From: Aliiroseovarius sediminis
Lineage (GTDB): Bacteria > Pseudomonadota > Alphaproteobacteria > Rhodobacterales > Rhodobacteraceae
Assembly: GCF_022678485.1 (NCBI RefSeq)
Contig: NZ_JALBYP010000038.1
Coordinates: forward strand, 186,001 to 250,000
Length of the DNA stretch: 64,000 bases
Direction of reading: 5' to 3'
Shown here: piece after piece, positions 34,653 to 43,282 of the stretch
How positions within the stretch are numbered: position 1 is the stretch's first letter
How the letters are laid out: every line of letters begins with the position of its first letter
Notes under the pieces: model-generated
Told to the model about the DNA's origin: nothing
The model's database searches: none
What the model saw: only the letters and a program-made list of their open reading frames with translations
Translations under genes and position numbers: made by a program

Positions 34653-36251
34653 TCACATCCGGAAAACAGGCGTGAACCCGCGGGGGTCGGGCCGGCTCAA
34701 AAAAAGCGAAAGGCACAGCCCCAACACATCGCGGGTTTGCTCGGGCGTGATGATCCCGTCATCCCAAAGCCGCGAGGTTGCATAATATGGATCGCTCTGT
34801 TCGCCATATTGCGCGCAGGTGTCTGCTTGAATTTGGTCAAGATCAGCCTGTGTCGCTTCGGGCAGGCGCAGATTGTTCTGGCGCAGTTCCAGCAACACGT
34901 TGGTGGCAATATCCGCTGACATTGTTGCCAGCTTCGCCATGGGCCACGCAAACAGGAAATCAGGCCGGAAGCCGCGCCCGCACATGCCGTAGTTGCCCGC
35001 CCCGTAAGAGCCGCCGACGATCACCGTTAAACGCGGCACGCGGGCTGTGGCCATGGCATAAACCATCTTGGCGCTGTTCTTTGCGATCCCGCCGCGCTCT
35101 GCCTCCGAGCCGACCATAAAGCCGGTGATGTTTTGCAGAAACAACAGGGGGATGCCGCGTTGATTGCAGAGCGAAATGAAATGAGCGGCCTTAAGAGCAC
35201 TTTCCGATAGCAGCGCGCCGTTATTGCCAAGAATGCCAACTTTCATCCCGTGAATGCGCGCTGTGGCGCAGACAAGCGTTTCGCCCCAATCGGGTTTGAA
35301 CTGTTGAAAATCACTGTTGTCGACCAGCCGTAACAATATCTCGCGCACATCATAAGGCGTCTTGGCATCGGCGCTGATGATCCCGCCAATATCGCTGGCA
35401 GGGTGACAAGGCGCGGTCACTGCGTCGACGGCGACCTCCTTGCGCGGCACGTTCACATCCCTCAGCAGCCGTCGCGCCAGTGCCAGCCCTTCGTCTTCGT
35501 TCTCCACAAGGTGATCCGAGACACCGGAAATCGAGGTGTGCATCTCTGCGCCACCCAGTGTTTCGCCGTCGATATCTTCGTTGATTGCGACCTTAACAAT
35601 CGACGGCCCGCCAAGGTGAATGCGCGCATTACCGCGCACCATGATCACCTGATCCGACAGCGCCGGAATATACGCGCCGCCCGCCGTGCACCCGCCAAAC
35701 ACAACCGAGATTTGTGGCAGGCCCTGTGCCGACATCTGACACTGGCGATAAAATGCATTGCCAAAATGATCGCGGTCGGGAAACACGCGATCTTGTTCGG
35801 GCAAATAAGCGCCTCCGCAATCAACCAAATAAAGACAGGGTAGCCGGTTTGCCTCGGCTATTTCCTGCGCGCGGGCGTGTTTCTTGACGGTTTCGTGAAA
35901 GAAACTGCCGCCCTTTACTGTGGCATCATTTGCAATAATCGTTACTGGCTGACCATAAACCATGCCGATGCCCGTCACGATCCCTGCGGCGTTTACGTCG
36001 CCGCCATATTGCCCCCAAGCCGCCAGCGGCGAGAGCTCAAGAAACGCTGTTCCCGGATCGATCACCCGATCAATCCGGTCGCGCACCAAGAGCTTTCCGC
36101 GTGCGCGATGGCGTTCGCGCAACCGCGCGGCACCGCCGCCAATGGCCTGTGCCATACGGGTTTGAAGCTTGGCTGTTAGCGCATCTGCGGCGGCCTTATT
36201 GGCGACGAACTCTTCACTTTGTGGGTGAATTCCGGTTTGAAAATGTGTCAT
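34653..36251 (-). CDS. Acyl-CoA carboxylase beta subunit (carboxyltransferase)
   Basis: This subunit moves the carboxyl group from biotin to the acyl-CoA. The 532-residue protein contains KGGSFFHETVKKHARAQEIA, VFGGCTAGGAYIPALSDQ and GSYGAGNYGMCGRGFRPDFL, all typical of methylcrotonyl- or geranyl-CoA carboxylase beta subunits. The choice between the two depends on acyl-pocket residues that need a structural alignment. Its ATG overlaps the tetR stop as TAATG, so regulator and enzymes are translated from one transcript. Confidence 0.9.
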   Translation of the reverse strand: MTHFQTGIHPQSEEFVANKAAADALTAKLQTRMAQAIGGGAARLRERHRARGKLLVRDRIDRVIDPGTAFLELSPLAAWGQYGGDVNAAGIVTGIGMVYGQPVTIIANDATVKGGSFFHETVKKHARAQEIAEANRLPCLYLVDCGGAYLPEQDRVFPDRDHFGNAFYRQCQMSAQGLPQISVVFGGCTAGGAYIPALSDQVIMVRGNARIHLGGPSIVKVAINEDIDGETLGGAEMHTSISGVSDHLVENEDEGLALARRLLRDVNVPRKEVAVDAVTAPCHPASDIGGIISADAKTPYDVREILLRLVDNSDFQQFKPDWGETLVCATARIHGMKVGILGNNGALLSESALKAAHFISLCNQRGIPLLFLQNITGFMVGSEAERGGIAKNSAKMVYAMATARVPRLTVIVGGSYGAGNYGMCGRGFRPDFLFAWPMAKLATMSADIATNVLLELRQNNLRLPEATQADLDQIQADTCAQYGEQSDPYYATSRLWDDGIITPEQTRDVLGLCLSLFLSRPDPRGFTPVFRM

Positions 36252-36856
36252 TAATCACCCTTCTTCAAAGCGCCATTGGCCAGCATGTCCGCATAACGAT
36301 CAGCAAGGTCACTGATGTTTCCAAGTGCGGGGTCGAACCATTCCAGCGTGGCATTCAGCGCGCCGATCAGCATCAGGCGCAGGCTGCGCGGATCCACATC
36401 GTTGCGCAATTCGCCTGCATCTTGCAGCTCTTGCAAAAAACCATCCCACAACGCCTCATAAGCGCGCCGCACCTCGAGATTGCTGTTTTGAATTTCGTCA
36501 GGAACTTGTCGAAAAATGCGCACATTGGCCGAAGTGAAAGAACTGTATTCCAGAAGCGTATGCAGATGCCCGGAAATCGCTCTCTTAAGCTTGTCGATCG
36601 CCGTGGCCCCAGCGGGCGCATCAGACAGGGACCTGGCCACAGCGGCATGAACCTTCTGAATTCCAATGTTCAACACTTCGGTCAAAATCTGATCTTTGGA
36701 GGCGAAATGATAATAAAGACTCCCCGCCTTCATCTCGCAGCTTTCGGCAATCTTTCGCATCGAAACACCTGCATATCCATGTTCGCGAAACAATATAGCG
36801 GACGCGCTGAGAATTCGGTCCCGGCTTTTGTCTGTTTGAGGAGCTTTTGGTTGCAT
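36251..36856 (-). CDS. TetR family transcriptional regulator of the acyl-CoA carboxylase operon
   Basis: The 201-residue protein has an N-terminal TetR DNA-binding domain: ILSASAILFREHGYAGVSMR followed by KIAESCEMKAGSLYYHFASK, the helix-turn-helix with the signature YYHF. The C-terminal part is a ligand-binding helical bundle. It is the first gene of the operon it presumably controls. Leucine (liu) operons usually have a MerR-type LiuR, while atu terpenoid clusters have a TetR-type AtuR, so the regulator type hints at an acyl-CoA other than isovaleryl-CoA. A dyad at 36876-36889 is a candidate operator. Confidence 0.88.
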   Translation of the reverse strand: MQPKAPQTDKSRDRILSASAILFREHGYAGVSMRKIAESCEMKAGSLYYHFASKDQILTEVLNIGIQKVHAAVARSLSDAPAGATAIDKLKRAISGHLHTLLEYSSFTSANVRIFRQVPDEIQNSNLEVRRAYEALWDGFLQELQDAGELRNDVDPRSLRLMLIGALNATLEWFDPALGNISDLADRYADMLANGALKKGD

Positions 36857-36875
36857 ACTTAGTCCAAGGATATTT

Positions 36876-36889
36876 CTAACAAACGTTAG
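36876..36889. promoter_or_regulatory. Candidate TetR operator upstream of the acyl-CoA carboxylase operon
   Basis: The dyad CTAAC-AAAC-GTTAG lies 20 bases upstream of the regulator's start codon, where an autorepressor would bind. The arms are only 5 bases, short for a TetR site, so this rests mainly on position. Confidence 0.4.
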
Positions 36890-37313
36890 GTAGGAGGTGT
36901 GCGCTCGTCAAGCGAAGAATGGTGTGTTCGCTCTAGACTGGTCCTCTAGGCCGTATTGCAGCCTCTAGATCGCCGCGAGGCGTGGTATGAACGGCCACTT
37001 TCTGGAAGCCAAAAGCAGCGCATTATCGATCTGACCAGACCGCAACAATTGTAAGTCTGGACTAATTGCGGACTTACGGCAGGTAAGAGGAAGGCCCGGA
37101 GACTAGATCATCTGAACGTCAGCTTTCGCGGACAATCTTTCTGGTTCGCTCCCTCAGAGGTCCTCTGCAGTCCGCCGATGGTGTTTTTCACTGCTGGTGC
37201 AGTATTTGATAAGCGGCCGCTGACCGTGCGAACGGCAATGTCGGGTTTGTCCCGCTCAGCTGACATTTGCGAATGGGCACATATGAACCGCAGCCTAGGG
37301 ACAATCTGTAAAC
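36890..37313. other. 424-base non-coding stretch right of the acyl-CoA operon
   Basis: It should hold the promoter of the TetR-led operon near its left end; otherwise I see no gene. A plus-strand frame at 37178-37363 has no ribosome binding site, runs into the quinone oxidoreductase gene on the other strand, and reads like the spurious short frames common in Roseobacter spacers. Sequences such as GGCAATGTCGGGTTTGTCCC fit that degenerate spacer type. Confidence 0.45.
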
Positions 37314-38294
37314 CTAAACCTCCAACACAATCTTCCCGATGTGCTGGCTGGTCTCCATCCTAGTGTGCGCTTTCGCGGTGTCCTCCAGTAGAAACGTATG
37401 ATCCATCACAGGCGCCACACGGCCTGCATCCAGCAGGGGCCAGACCTTTTCGGCCAGATCATCAGCAATCCGCGCTTTGGCGAGGTCGGATTGCGGGCGC
37501 AGGGTTGATCCGGTGATTGTCAGGCGTTTGGCCATGATCAGCGCGAAGTTGATCTCGGCCTTGGGGCCGGACAGGAAGGCGATGTGGACCATGCGGCCGT
37601 CGATCGCTAAACATTTGATGTTACGCGCGATATAATCGCCGCCCACCATGTCGAGGATCAGGTTCGGCCCGCCCTCAAGCTTCATCACCTCGACGAAATC
37701 TTCGGTCTTGTAGTTAATGGCGCGCTCGGCCCCCAAATCACGACAGACGGCGCATTTCTCGTCCGTTCCAGCCGTGGTGAAGACCCGCGCACCGACTGCG
37801 TTGGCAAGCTGAATAGCGGTTGTGCCGATGCCGGAGCTTCCGCCATGCACAAGGAACCGCTCGCCCGCTTGCAGCCCGCCACGCATGAAAACGTTTGACC
37901 AGACGGTGAAGAAGGTTTCGGGCAGGCAGGCGGCCTCTTTCATGCCCATACCATTGGGCACACGCAGGGCGTGGGCGGCTGGGGTGGTGACATATTCGGC
38001 ATATCCGCCACCGGGCAGAAGGGCGCAGACCTTGTCGCCCACAGCCCACTGGCTGACCCCATCGCCCAGCGCGACAACCTCGCCCGACGCTTCAAGCCCG
38101 GGCAGGGGGCTGGCGGTGGGTGGCGGCGCGTATGACCCCGCGCGTTGCAATGCGTCGGGGCGGTTCACCCCGGCGAAGGCCACACGGATCAGGATCTCGC
38201 CGGGGCCGGGGGTTGGGATCGGCTGTTCAGAAAGTTGCAGAACCTCGGGGCCGCCGGGTTCGGTGATTTCGATGGCGCGCATGGTGTCAGTCAT
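37314..38294 (-). CDS. NAD(P)H-quinone oxidoreductase, zinc-free MDR family (PIG3/QOR-like)
   Basis: The 326-residue protein is a medium-chain reductase without the zinc-binding cysteines. GVNRPDALQRAGSYAPPP and PGLEASGEVVALG are typical of the PIG3 group, and the NADPH site is in FLVHGGSSGIGTTAIQLA. It reduces quinones or similar enones in the cytoplasm. The frame opens at 38294, inside the end of the COQ9 gene (8-base overlap); a second ATG at 38282 is also possible. The pairing with a ubiquinone-synthesis gene suggests a link to quinone metabolism. Confidence 0.88.
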   Translation of the reverse strand: MTDTMRAIEITEPGGPEVLQLSEQPIPTPGPGEILIRVAFAGVNRPDALQRAGSYAPPPTASPLPGLEASGEVVALGDGVSQWAVGDKVCALLPGGGYAEYVTTPAAHALRVPNGMGMKEAACLPETFFTVWSNVFMRGGLQAGERFLVHGGSSGIGTTAIQLANAVGARVFTTAGTDEKCAVCRDLGAERAINYKTEDFVEVMKLEGGPNLILDMVGGDYIARNIKCLAIDGRMVHIAFLSGPKAEINFALIMAKRLTITGSTLRPQSDLAKARIADDLAEKVWPLLDAGRVAPVMDHTFLLEDTAKAHTRMETSQHIGKIVLEV

Positions 38295-38979
38295 TCTTTG
38301 TCCCCGTGTCCTCAGGCTCCCAGCGCCCCGGATAATTCGGGTTGGGCGCGCCGGGTGCTTTGATTGTGTCCAGTATTTTACCCGGCCCTGACATGAACGC
38401 CTTGTAAAGCGCGCTGTCGCGAGCTTGGCCTTTGATTTTCTCTATTTGCATCACATCGTCGATGCGACGGTCAAGGAAGGCCCAAGTGGCTTCGTTGCCT
38501 TCGCTTTCATCACCCAGCCAGAACAGCACGACGGACGAATAGACCGCCGATAGCGTCGCGCGTTTGGTATACCAGTTCAGGTCGGTCGAACTGTCGCCCA
38601 ATGTCTCCCAAATCAGGCCGCAGGTGGCCCACAACGCGGCAGCCCCATCGCCTGCGTTTTGGGGCAGCGCGAAGAATGCCATGCCCTTGCGCACAAGCTC
38701 CTTGTCCGCAACCTCAAGCCGATACCGAACGCCTGCTGCGATCCGGTCACGAAACCGCATACCATCCAACTCTGCAGCGTTAAGGCGGGCCACCATATCG
38801 GCGTCCCCTTTGCGGTGATAGGCCAGCGCGAGATCCAGCGCGCCACGGGGAAACATGGCGCGGGCCTCGGCCTCGGTCAGGTCGCAATCGCGCGCGGCGG
38901 CGATCAGGGTTGCATCGCTCCACCCATCGAAGGGAACGTGGGCAATGGCGGCTTCAAGCAGTCTTTCTTTTTCGGTCAT
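38287..38979 (-). CDS. COQ9 family ubiquinone biosynthesis protein
   Basis: COQ9 proteins are lipid-binding, TetR-like-fold proteins that help the DMQ hydroxylation step of ubiquinone synthesis in mitochondria and alphaproteobacteria. The 230-residue protein has the N-terminal helical part ERLLEAAIAHVPFDGWSDA, and in the C-terminal domain WYTKRATLSAVYSSVVLFWL and WAFLDRRIDDVMQIEK, both characteristic. The start is the ATG at 38979; an in-frame extension to 39015 has no support. It overlaps the quinone oxidoreductase gene by 8 bases. Confidence 0.9.
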   Translation of the reverse strand: MTEKERLLEAAIAHVPFDGWSDATLIAAARDCDLTEAEARAMFPRGALDLALAYHRKGDADMVARLNAAELDGMRFRDRIAAGVRYRLEVADKELVRKGMAFFALPQNAGDGAAALWATCGLIWETLGDSSTDLNWYTKRATLSAVYSSVVLFWLGDESEGNEATWAFLDRRIDDVMQIEKIKGQARDSALYKAFMSGPGKILDTIKAPGAPNPNYPGRWEPEDTGTKND

Positions 38980-39090
38980 AAGATGTGCCTTCCCGTCTAA
39001 GCGTGAACTGGACAAACGCGATCATGAGTGTTAAGTCAGCGCTTCCTGCAATTTATGCATACTCTAACTTAGAAAGGTGGTGACAACCAC

Positions 39091-39297
39091 ATGCAGGTTT
39101 CGGTTCGCGATAACAACGTAGACCAGGCGCTTCGTGCGCTGAAGAAGAAACTTCAGCGTGAAGGTGTCTTCCGCGAGATGAAGCTTCGGCAACATTTCGA
39201 GAAGCCCTCCGAGAAGAAAGCGCGCGAGAAGGCTGAAGCGATTCGGCGTCAGCGCAAGCTGGCTCGGAAGAAAGCACAACGCGAAGGCATGATGTAA
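39091..39297 (+). CDS. rpsU: 30S ribosomal protein S21
   Basis: S21 is a small basic protein of the 30S head/platform that helps initiation. The 68-residue protein begins [20 protein letters not shown] and is rich in Lys/Arg to the end ([13 protein letters not shown]), as in alphaproteobacterial S21. AAGGTGGTGA lies about 8 bases before the ATG. The gene stands alone with its own terminator at 39348, divergent from COQ9. Confidence 0.97.
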   Translation: MQVSVRDNNVDQALRALKKKLQREGVFREMKLRQHFEKPSEKKAREKAEAIRRQRKLARKKAQREGMM

Positions 39298-39347
39298 ATC
39301 ACGCCCAAGTGTTTCGGCAGGCGGGTTGTCAACCGCTTGTCATGACG

Positions 39348-39379
39348 ACCCCCGCGGCTTTGCTTCGGGGGTTTGTTGT
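39348..39379 (+). terminator. Intrinsic terminator of rpsU
   Basis: ACCCCCG (39348-39354) pairs with CGGGGGT (39366-39372) around an 11-base loop and is followed by the T-rich TTGTTGTTT. A second small hairpin (GCGGGTT/AACCGC near 39320-39336) precedes it. Confidence 0.75.
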
Positions 39380-39387
39380 TTCTGGGC

Positions 39388-40029
39388 CTACAGGTCCGCC
39401 TTGTCGATCAATCCAAGCGCGGTCAGATGATCCGCCCACCCATTCGGCCCGCTGAAATGGTGGGTCTGCCAGCCGCGCGCGGCGGCGGCGTGGATGTTGT
39501 CGGCGCGGTCGTCGACGAACAGCAGGCCGTGGGGGGCGACGCCGCAATCGGCCTCGACCATCTCGTAAATCCGGGGGTTGGGTTTGATCACCCCCATATG
39601 GCCCGAGATATAGCGGCGGTCGAATTCCGACAGAAAATCGAACTTATCAAGGGCGAGCGCGAAGGTCTCGCGCCCGAAATTCGACAGGGCGAACACCGGC
39701 ACACCTCGCGATCTGAGCGCGCGCAGCGTCCTGACCGACAGATCAATCGCCGGGTCGGCCATGTCCAGCCAGCGATCATGCCAAAGGCGAATGGCGTCGC
39801 GGAACTGTGGATAGGCATTGGCGGTGTCATAGATGATCTGGCGAAACCCCTCGCCCCGGTCGACACGGTCGTTCATGCCGTGAAGATCGACAGTGTCGAA
39901 CATCTCGCGCCGCCGTGCGGGGCCGATCCACTGGTCATACAGATCCTCGGGTTGCCAGCGGATCAGCACATTTCCGATGTCAAAGACAACGGCGTCGGGG
40001 CGGGTGTTTTGGGGGGCAATTTCGGTCAT
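39388..40029 (-). CDS. HAD family hydrolase (YihX-like phosphatase)
   Basis: The 213-residue protein has HAD motif I VVFDIGNVLIRWQP (with Ile in place of the second, general acid/base Asp position seen in DxD phosphatases, as in YihX-type proteins), motif II in VPVFALSNFGRE, and motifs III/IV in GVIKPNPRIYE and LLFVDDRADNI. This group acts on small sugar or organic phosphates. The gene is alone on the minus strand, convergent with rpsU and divergent from cobC. Confidence 0.85.
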   Translation of the reverse strand: MTEIAPQNTRPDAVVFDIGNVLIRWQPEDLYDQWIGPARRREMFDTVDLHGMNDRVDRGEGFRQIIYDTANAYPQFRDAIRLWHDRWLDMADPAIDLSVRTLRALRSRGVPVFALSNFGRETFALALDKFDFLSEFDRRYISGHMGVIKPNPRIYEMVEADCGVAPHGLLFVDDRADNIHAAAARGWQTHHFSGPNGWADHLTALGLIDKADL

Positions 40030-40143
40030 GCCCGGACCCTAGCGCGGCGCAAGGGGTTTGCAAGCCCATGGCAGCGCCGCAAATGTCATTGTCTTTTGCA
40101 CCGATATCCGGTTGAACCCTGATCAGGCGAAAAAGGGCGTGTG

Positions 40144-41091
40144 ATGACCACAGGTGCAAAGCAGCGCGATCACGGCGGGGGGCTGGACGCCGCAATGGCG
40201 CGGTTCGGTGGGGTGCGTGGTGACTGGCTGGATCTGTCCACCGGCATTAACCCGCAGCCTTACCCCGTCGACCCCATCGCATCCAATGCTTGGACCGCGC
40301 TGCCCGACACCCGCGCCTTTGATCGGTTGGAAGCCGCCGCGCGCACCTTCTGGTCCGTGCCCAAGGGGGCGGTGGTGCTGGCGGCCCCCGGTGCGTCATC
40401 GCTGATCGCGCGCATTCCAGCGCTGCACGGGCCAGGCCGCGCGGTGATCCCTGGCCCGACCTATAACGAACACGCCGCCGCCTTTCGCGCGCAGGGGTGG
40501 CAGGTGGCTGACAGCGGCACGGGCGATGCCCGCGTTATCGTCCACCCCAACAACCCCGACGGCCACCTGTGGCACGCGCCGGAGCTTGACCAGCCGCTGA
40601 CCGTGATCGACGAAAGCTTCTGCGATGTGGTGCCAAAGGCCAGCCACATGCAAGCCGCATCTCGCCCCGGCGTCTTGATCCTGAAAAGCTTTGGCAAGTT
40701 CTGGGGGCTGGCGGGGCTGCGACTTGGCTTCGTGATCGGAGACCCCGCGCTTGTCGCCCGGATGGGCGAGGCGTTAGGGCCGTGGCAGACCTCGGGCCCC
40801 GCGCTGGAAATCGGTGCGCGGGCTTTGTCCGACCATCGCTGGGCGGATCACACAAGCGCGCGACTGGCCGATGACGCCGCGAGGCTGGACAGACTGATGA
40901 CGAACAAAGGGGCGGCACTGGTCGGTGGCACGTCGCTGTTTCGGCTTTATAAGGTGGATGACGCCGCGGTGTGGCAGGAACGACTGGCCAAGGGGCACGT
41001 CTGGTCGCGCATCTTCCCATATTCGCAACGGTGGTTACGCTTGGGTCTGCCACCCGAAACCGGCTGGACCCAGTTGGAGGCCGCGCTATGA
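40144..41091 (+). CDS. cobC: Threonine-phosphate decarboxylase, cobalamin synthesis
   Basis: CobC supplies (R)-1-amino-2-propanol phosphate for the nucleotide-loop arm of cobalamin by decarboxylating L-threonine phosphate with PLP. The 315-residue protein has DLSTGINPQPYPV at the N-terminus, VIHPNNPDGHLW, VIDESFCDVVP, and the PLP lysine in LILKSFGKFWGLAGLRLGF, the last being the class I/II aminotransferase signature. I use the ATG at 40144, next to an in-frame GTG. Its stop overlaps the cobD start as ATGA. No B12 riboswitch motif is seen upstream. Confidence 0.92.
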   Translation: MTTGAKQRDHGGGLDAAMARFGGVRGDWLDLSTGINPQPYPVDPIASNAWTALPDTRAFDRLEAAARTFWSVPKGAVVLAAPGASSLIARIPALHGPGRAVIPGPTYNEHAAAFRAQGWQVADSGTGDARVIVHPNNPDGHLWHAPELDQPLTVIDESFCDVVPKASHMQAASRPGVLILKSFGKFWGLAGLRLGFVIGDPALVARMGEALGPWQTSGPALEIGARALSDHRWADHTSARLADDAARLDRLMTNKGAALVGGTSLFRLYKVDDAAVWQERLAKGHVWSRIFPYSQRWLRLGLPPETGWTQLEAAL

Positions 41092-42005
41092 GCACCCCCG
41101 CCATCCTAGCCCTGGCGCTGCTTCTGGACGCGATGCTGGGCGAACCCGATAAGCTGTGGAAGCGCGTGCCGCATCCCGCGGTCGTGATGGGTCGTACGAT
41201 TGACTGGCTGGACGAGACTTTCAACAAAGGCGACAAACGCATTGCGAACGGCGCGCTGGGCATCATGGCGTTCTGCGTGATTGCAGCGATGATAGGCTGG
41301 GCGATCGAGGATATATCGCCGGGCGGCCTGCTGGAGGTGATCGTGGTCGCCATCCTTCTGGCACAGAAATCGCTGGCGCAGCATGTGCAGGCGGTCGCCG
41401 ATGCGCTGCGGCAATCGGTGGCGGATGGGCGCCGCTCGGTCGCCATGATCGTCGGGCGTGACACGGCGGACATGGACACATCGGCCATTTCCCGCAGCGC
41501 AATTGAAAGTGCCGCCGAGAATTTCTCGGACGGCGTGGTGGCACCCGCGTTCTGGTTCCTGATCGCAGGGCTGCCGGGGATACTGGTCTATAAACTGGTC
41601 AACACGGCTGACAGCATGATCGGCCACCGCACCCCGCAGTACGAGGCATTCGGCAAGTTCGCCGCGCGACTGGATGATGTGTTGAACTGGGTGCCCGCGC
41701 GTCTGACCGCGCTGTTGTTCATGGCAACCCGCAGATCGCTGTCGGCATGGCCTGCTATCCGCCGCGACGCGCCCCTGCACCGGTCGCTCAACGCGGGCTG
41801 GCCCGAGGCGGCGATGGCCGCAATCCTTGGCGTCGCCCTGTCCGGCCCCCGGTCATACGACGGTGAAATGCGCGACTATCCGTGGGTCAATGGCGAGGGC
41901 GCGCGCGAGATTGAACCCAAGGAAATCGACCAGGCGGTGGATGCGCTTTGGTCCGCTTGGTGGGTGATGTTGGGCCTGGTCGTCCTGCTGGCGGTTGTCA
42001 CTTAG
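41088..42005 (+). CDS. cobD: Adenosylcobinamide-phosphate synthase, membrane protein
   Basis: CobD (CbiB in enterics) attaches the aminopropanol arm to cobyric acid at the inner membrane. The 305-residue protein shows LLLDAMLGEPDKLWKRVPHP near the start, SRSAIESAAENFSDGVVAPAF in the middle and NTADSMIGHRTPQYEAFG, all family hallmarks, with several membrane helices. It is translationally coupled to cobC, whose product it uses. The rest of the cobalamin pathway is not in this window. Confidence 0.94.
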   Translation: MSTPAILALALLLDAMLGEPDKLWKRVPHPAVVMGRTIDWLDETFNKGDKRIANGALGIMAFCVIAAMIGWAIEDISPGGLLEVIVVAILLAQKSLAQHVQAVADALRQSVADGRRSVAMIVGRDTADMDTSAISRSAIESAAENFSDGVVAPAFWFLIAGLPGILVYKLVNTADSMIGHRTPQYEAFGKFAARLDDVLNWVPARLTALLFMATRRSLSAWPAIRRDAPLHRSLNAGWPEAAMAAILGVALSGPRSYDGEMRDYPWVNGEGAREIEPKEIDQAVDALWSAWWVMLGLVVLLAVVT

Positions 42006-42054
42006 CATTATTCAGGTAACTTGCCCTGTAGTTTACCGATCACAGGGGTTCACC

Positions 42055-43239
42055 ATGCACAAGATCCTGACCAGCGCCGCATTGGCGATCTGTCTCAGCG
42101 CCGCGCCGTCCTTCGCGGGGCTTGTGAAATGCGGGGGCAGTTTTCAGAACTTCACCGCCGCGATGAAGCAAGAGGCAATGCGCCGCGGGTATGACAAGGC
42201 TACGGTGGACAAGTTCTTTTCGACCGTCCGGCACGACAAGGCCACGCTGAAGGCCGACCGATCACAGGGCATCTTTCAACGTCCGTTCATCGACTTTTCG
42301 CGCCGTTTGATCAGCAATGACCGCATGTCGCGCGGCAAGTCGATGATGAAGAAATACGACAGCATCTATCGGGTGATGGAGCAGAAATACGGCGTCAGCC
42401 GTGGCGTTCTGACCGCTTTCTGGGCGTTCGAGACCGATTTCGGTGCCGTTCAGGGCGATTTCAACACGCTGAATTCGTTGATGACCCTGTCGCATGATTG
42501 CCGCCGCCCGCATCTGTTCCAGCCGCAGGTTTTCGCCGCACTTCAGCTTTTCGAGCAGGGCAGCTTCAACCCCGCGACCTCGAAGGGCGCGTGGGCCGGC
42601 GAGATCGGGATGGTTCAGATGCTGCCCGGCGACATTATCGACGCCGGTGTTGATGGCGACGGGAGCGGCACGGTCGATCTGCGCACATCACCCGCCGATG
42701 CGCTGTTGTCAGGTGCCAATATGCTGCGCCGGCTGGGCTGGCGCGCGGGCGAGCCCTGGTTGCAAGAAGTGGTCGTTCCGCAAAATCTGGATTGGTCCAC
42801 GACCGGGCTGAACCATAAGACGAGCGTTTCCCAATGGGCGAAACTGGGTGTGAAACCGCGGCAGGGATCGCTTGGCCCATCGCAGTTGAAAGCCTCGATC
42901 CTGTTGCCGCAGGGGCGCAAGGGGCCTGCCTTCATCGCCTATCCCAATTTTGATGTCTATTTCGAGTGGAACAAGAGCTTCGTTTACGTGATGACCGCCG
43001 CCTATTTCGCGACCCGGCTTGAAGGCGCACCTGTCTATCAGGCCGGCAACCCCGATCCTGCATTTTCCGGCCAGCAGATGAAAACACTTCAGGAAAAGCT
43101 GAAGGCACATGGTCATGATGTTGGCAATGTCGATGGTATTTTAGGCGCAAAAACCCGCGCTGCTGTCCAGAAAGAACAGGCCCGGCTTGGCTTGCCTGCT
43201 GATGCATGGCCGACTGCGCAACTGCTTCAAGCGTTGTAA
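42055..43239 (+). CDS. Lytic murein transglycosylase, MltB-like with peptidoglycan-binding domain
   Basis: The enzyme cleaves glycan strands in the periplasm to leave 1,6-anhydro ends. The 394-residue protein has a signal peptide (LTSAALAICLSAAPSFAG), then an SLT_2 domain with LTAFWAFETDFGAVQGDFNT, where the Glu of FETDFG is the catalytic acid, and GEIGMVQMLPGDIIDAGVDG. The last ~65 residues are a PG_binding_1 domain (MKTLQEKLKAHGHDVGNVDG). The start at 42055 is where the signal peptide begins. It is convergent with smc. Confidence 0.92.
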   Translation: MHKILTSAALAICLSAAPSFAGLVKCGGSFQNFTAAMKQEAMRRGYDKATVDKFFSTVRHDKATLKADRSQGIFQRPFIDFSRRLISNDRMSRGKSMMKKYDSIYRVMEQKYGVSRGVLTAFWAFETDFGAVQGDFNTLNSLMTLSHDCRRPHLFQPQVFAALQLFEQGSFNPATSKGAWAGEIGMVQMLPGDIIDAGVDGDGSGTVDLRTSPADALLSGANMLRRLGWRAGEPWLQEVVVPQNLDWSTTGLNHKTSVSQWAKLGVKPRQGSLGPSQLKASILLPQGRKGPAFIAYPNFDVYFEWNKSFVYVMTAAYFATRLEGAPVYQAGNPDPAFSGQQMKTLQEKLKAHGHDVGNVDGILGAKTRAAVQKEQARLGLPADAWPTAQLLQAL

Positions 43240-43253
43240 TCGCAAACCGTGAC

Positions 43254-43279
43254 GCCTTGCCCCGATGATGGGGCAGGGC
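43254..43279. terminator. Hairpin between the convergent transglycosylase and smc genes
   Basis: GCCTTGCCCC (43254-43263) pairs with GGGGCAGGGC (43270-43279) around GATGAT, a 10-pair stem with one wobble. Its place between two convergent stop codons suggests two-way termination, but neither strand has a clean T run. Confidence 0.45.
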
Positions 43280-43282
43280 GGA

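Noticed and set aside
37178-37363. 61-codon plus-strand frame before the quinone oxidoreductase gene
   Set aside because: It lacks a ribosome binding site and runs into the end of a convincing gene on the other strand.
40030-40143. Cobalamin riboswitch upstream of cobC
   Set aside because: No B12-box-like sequence or multi-stem structure fits in the 114-base gap.
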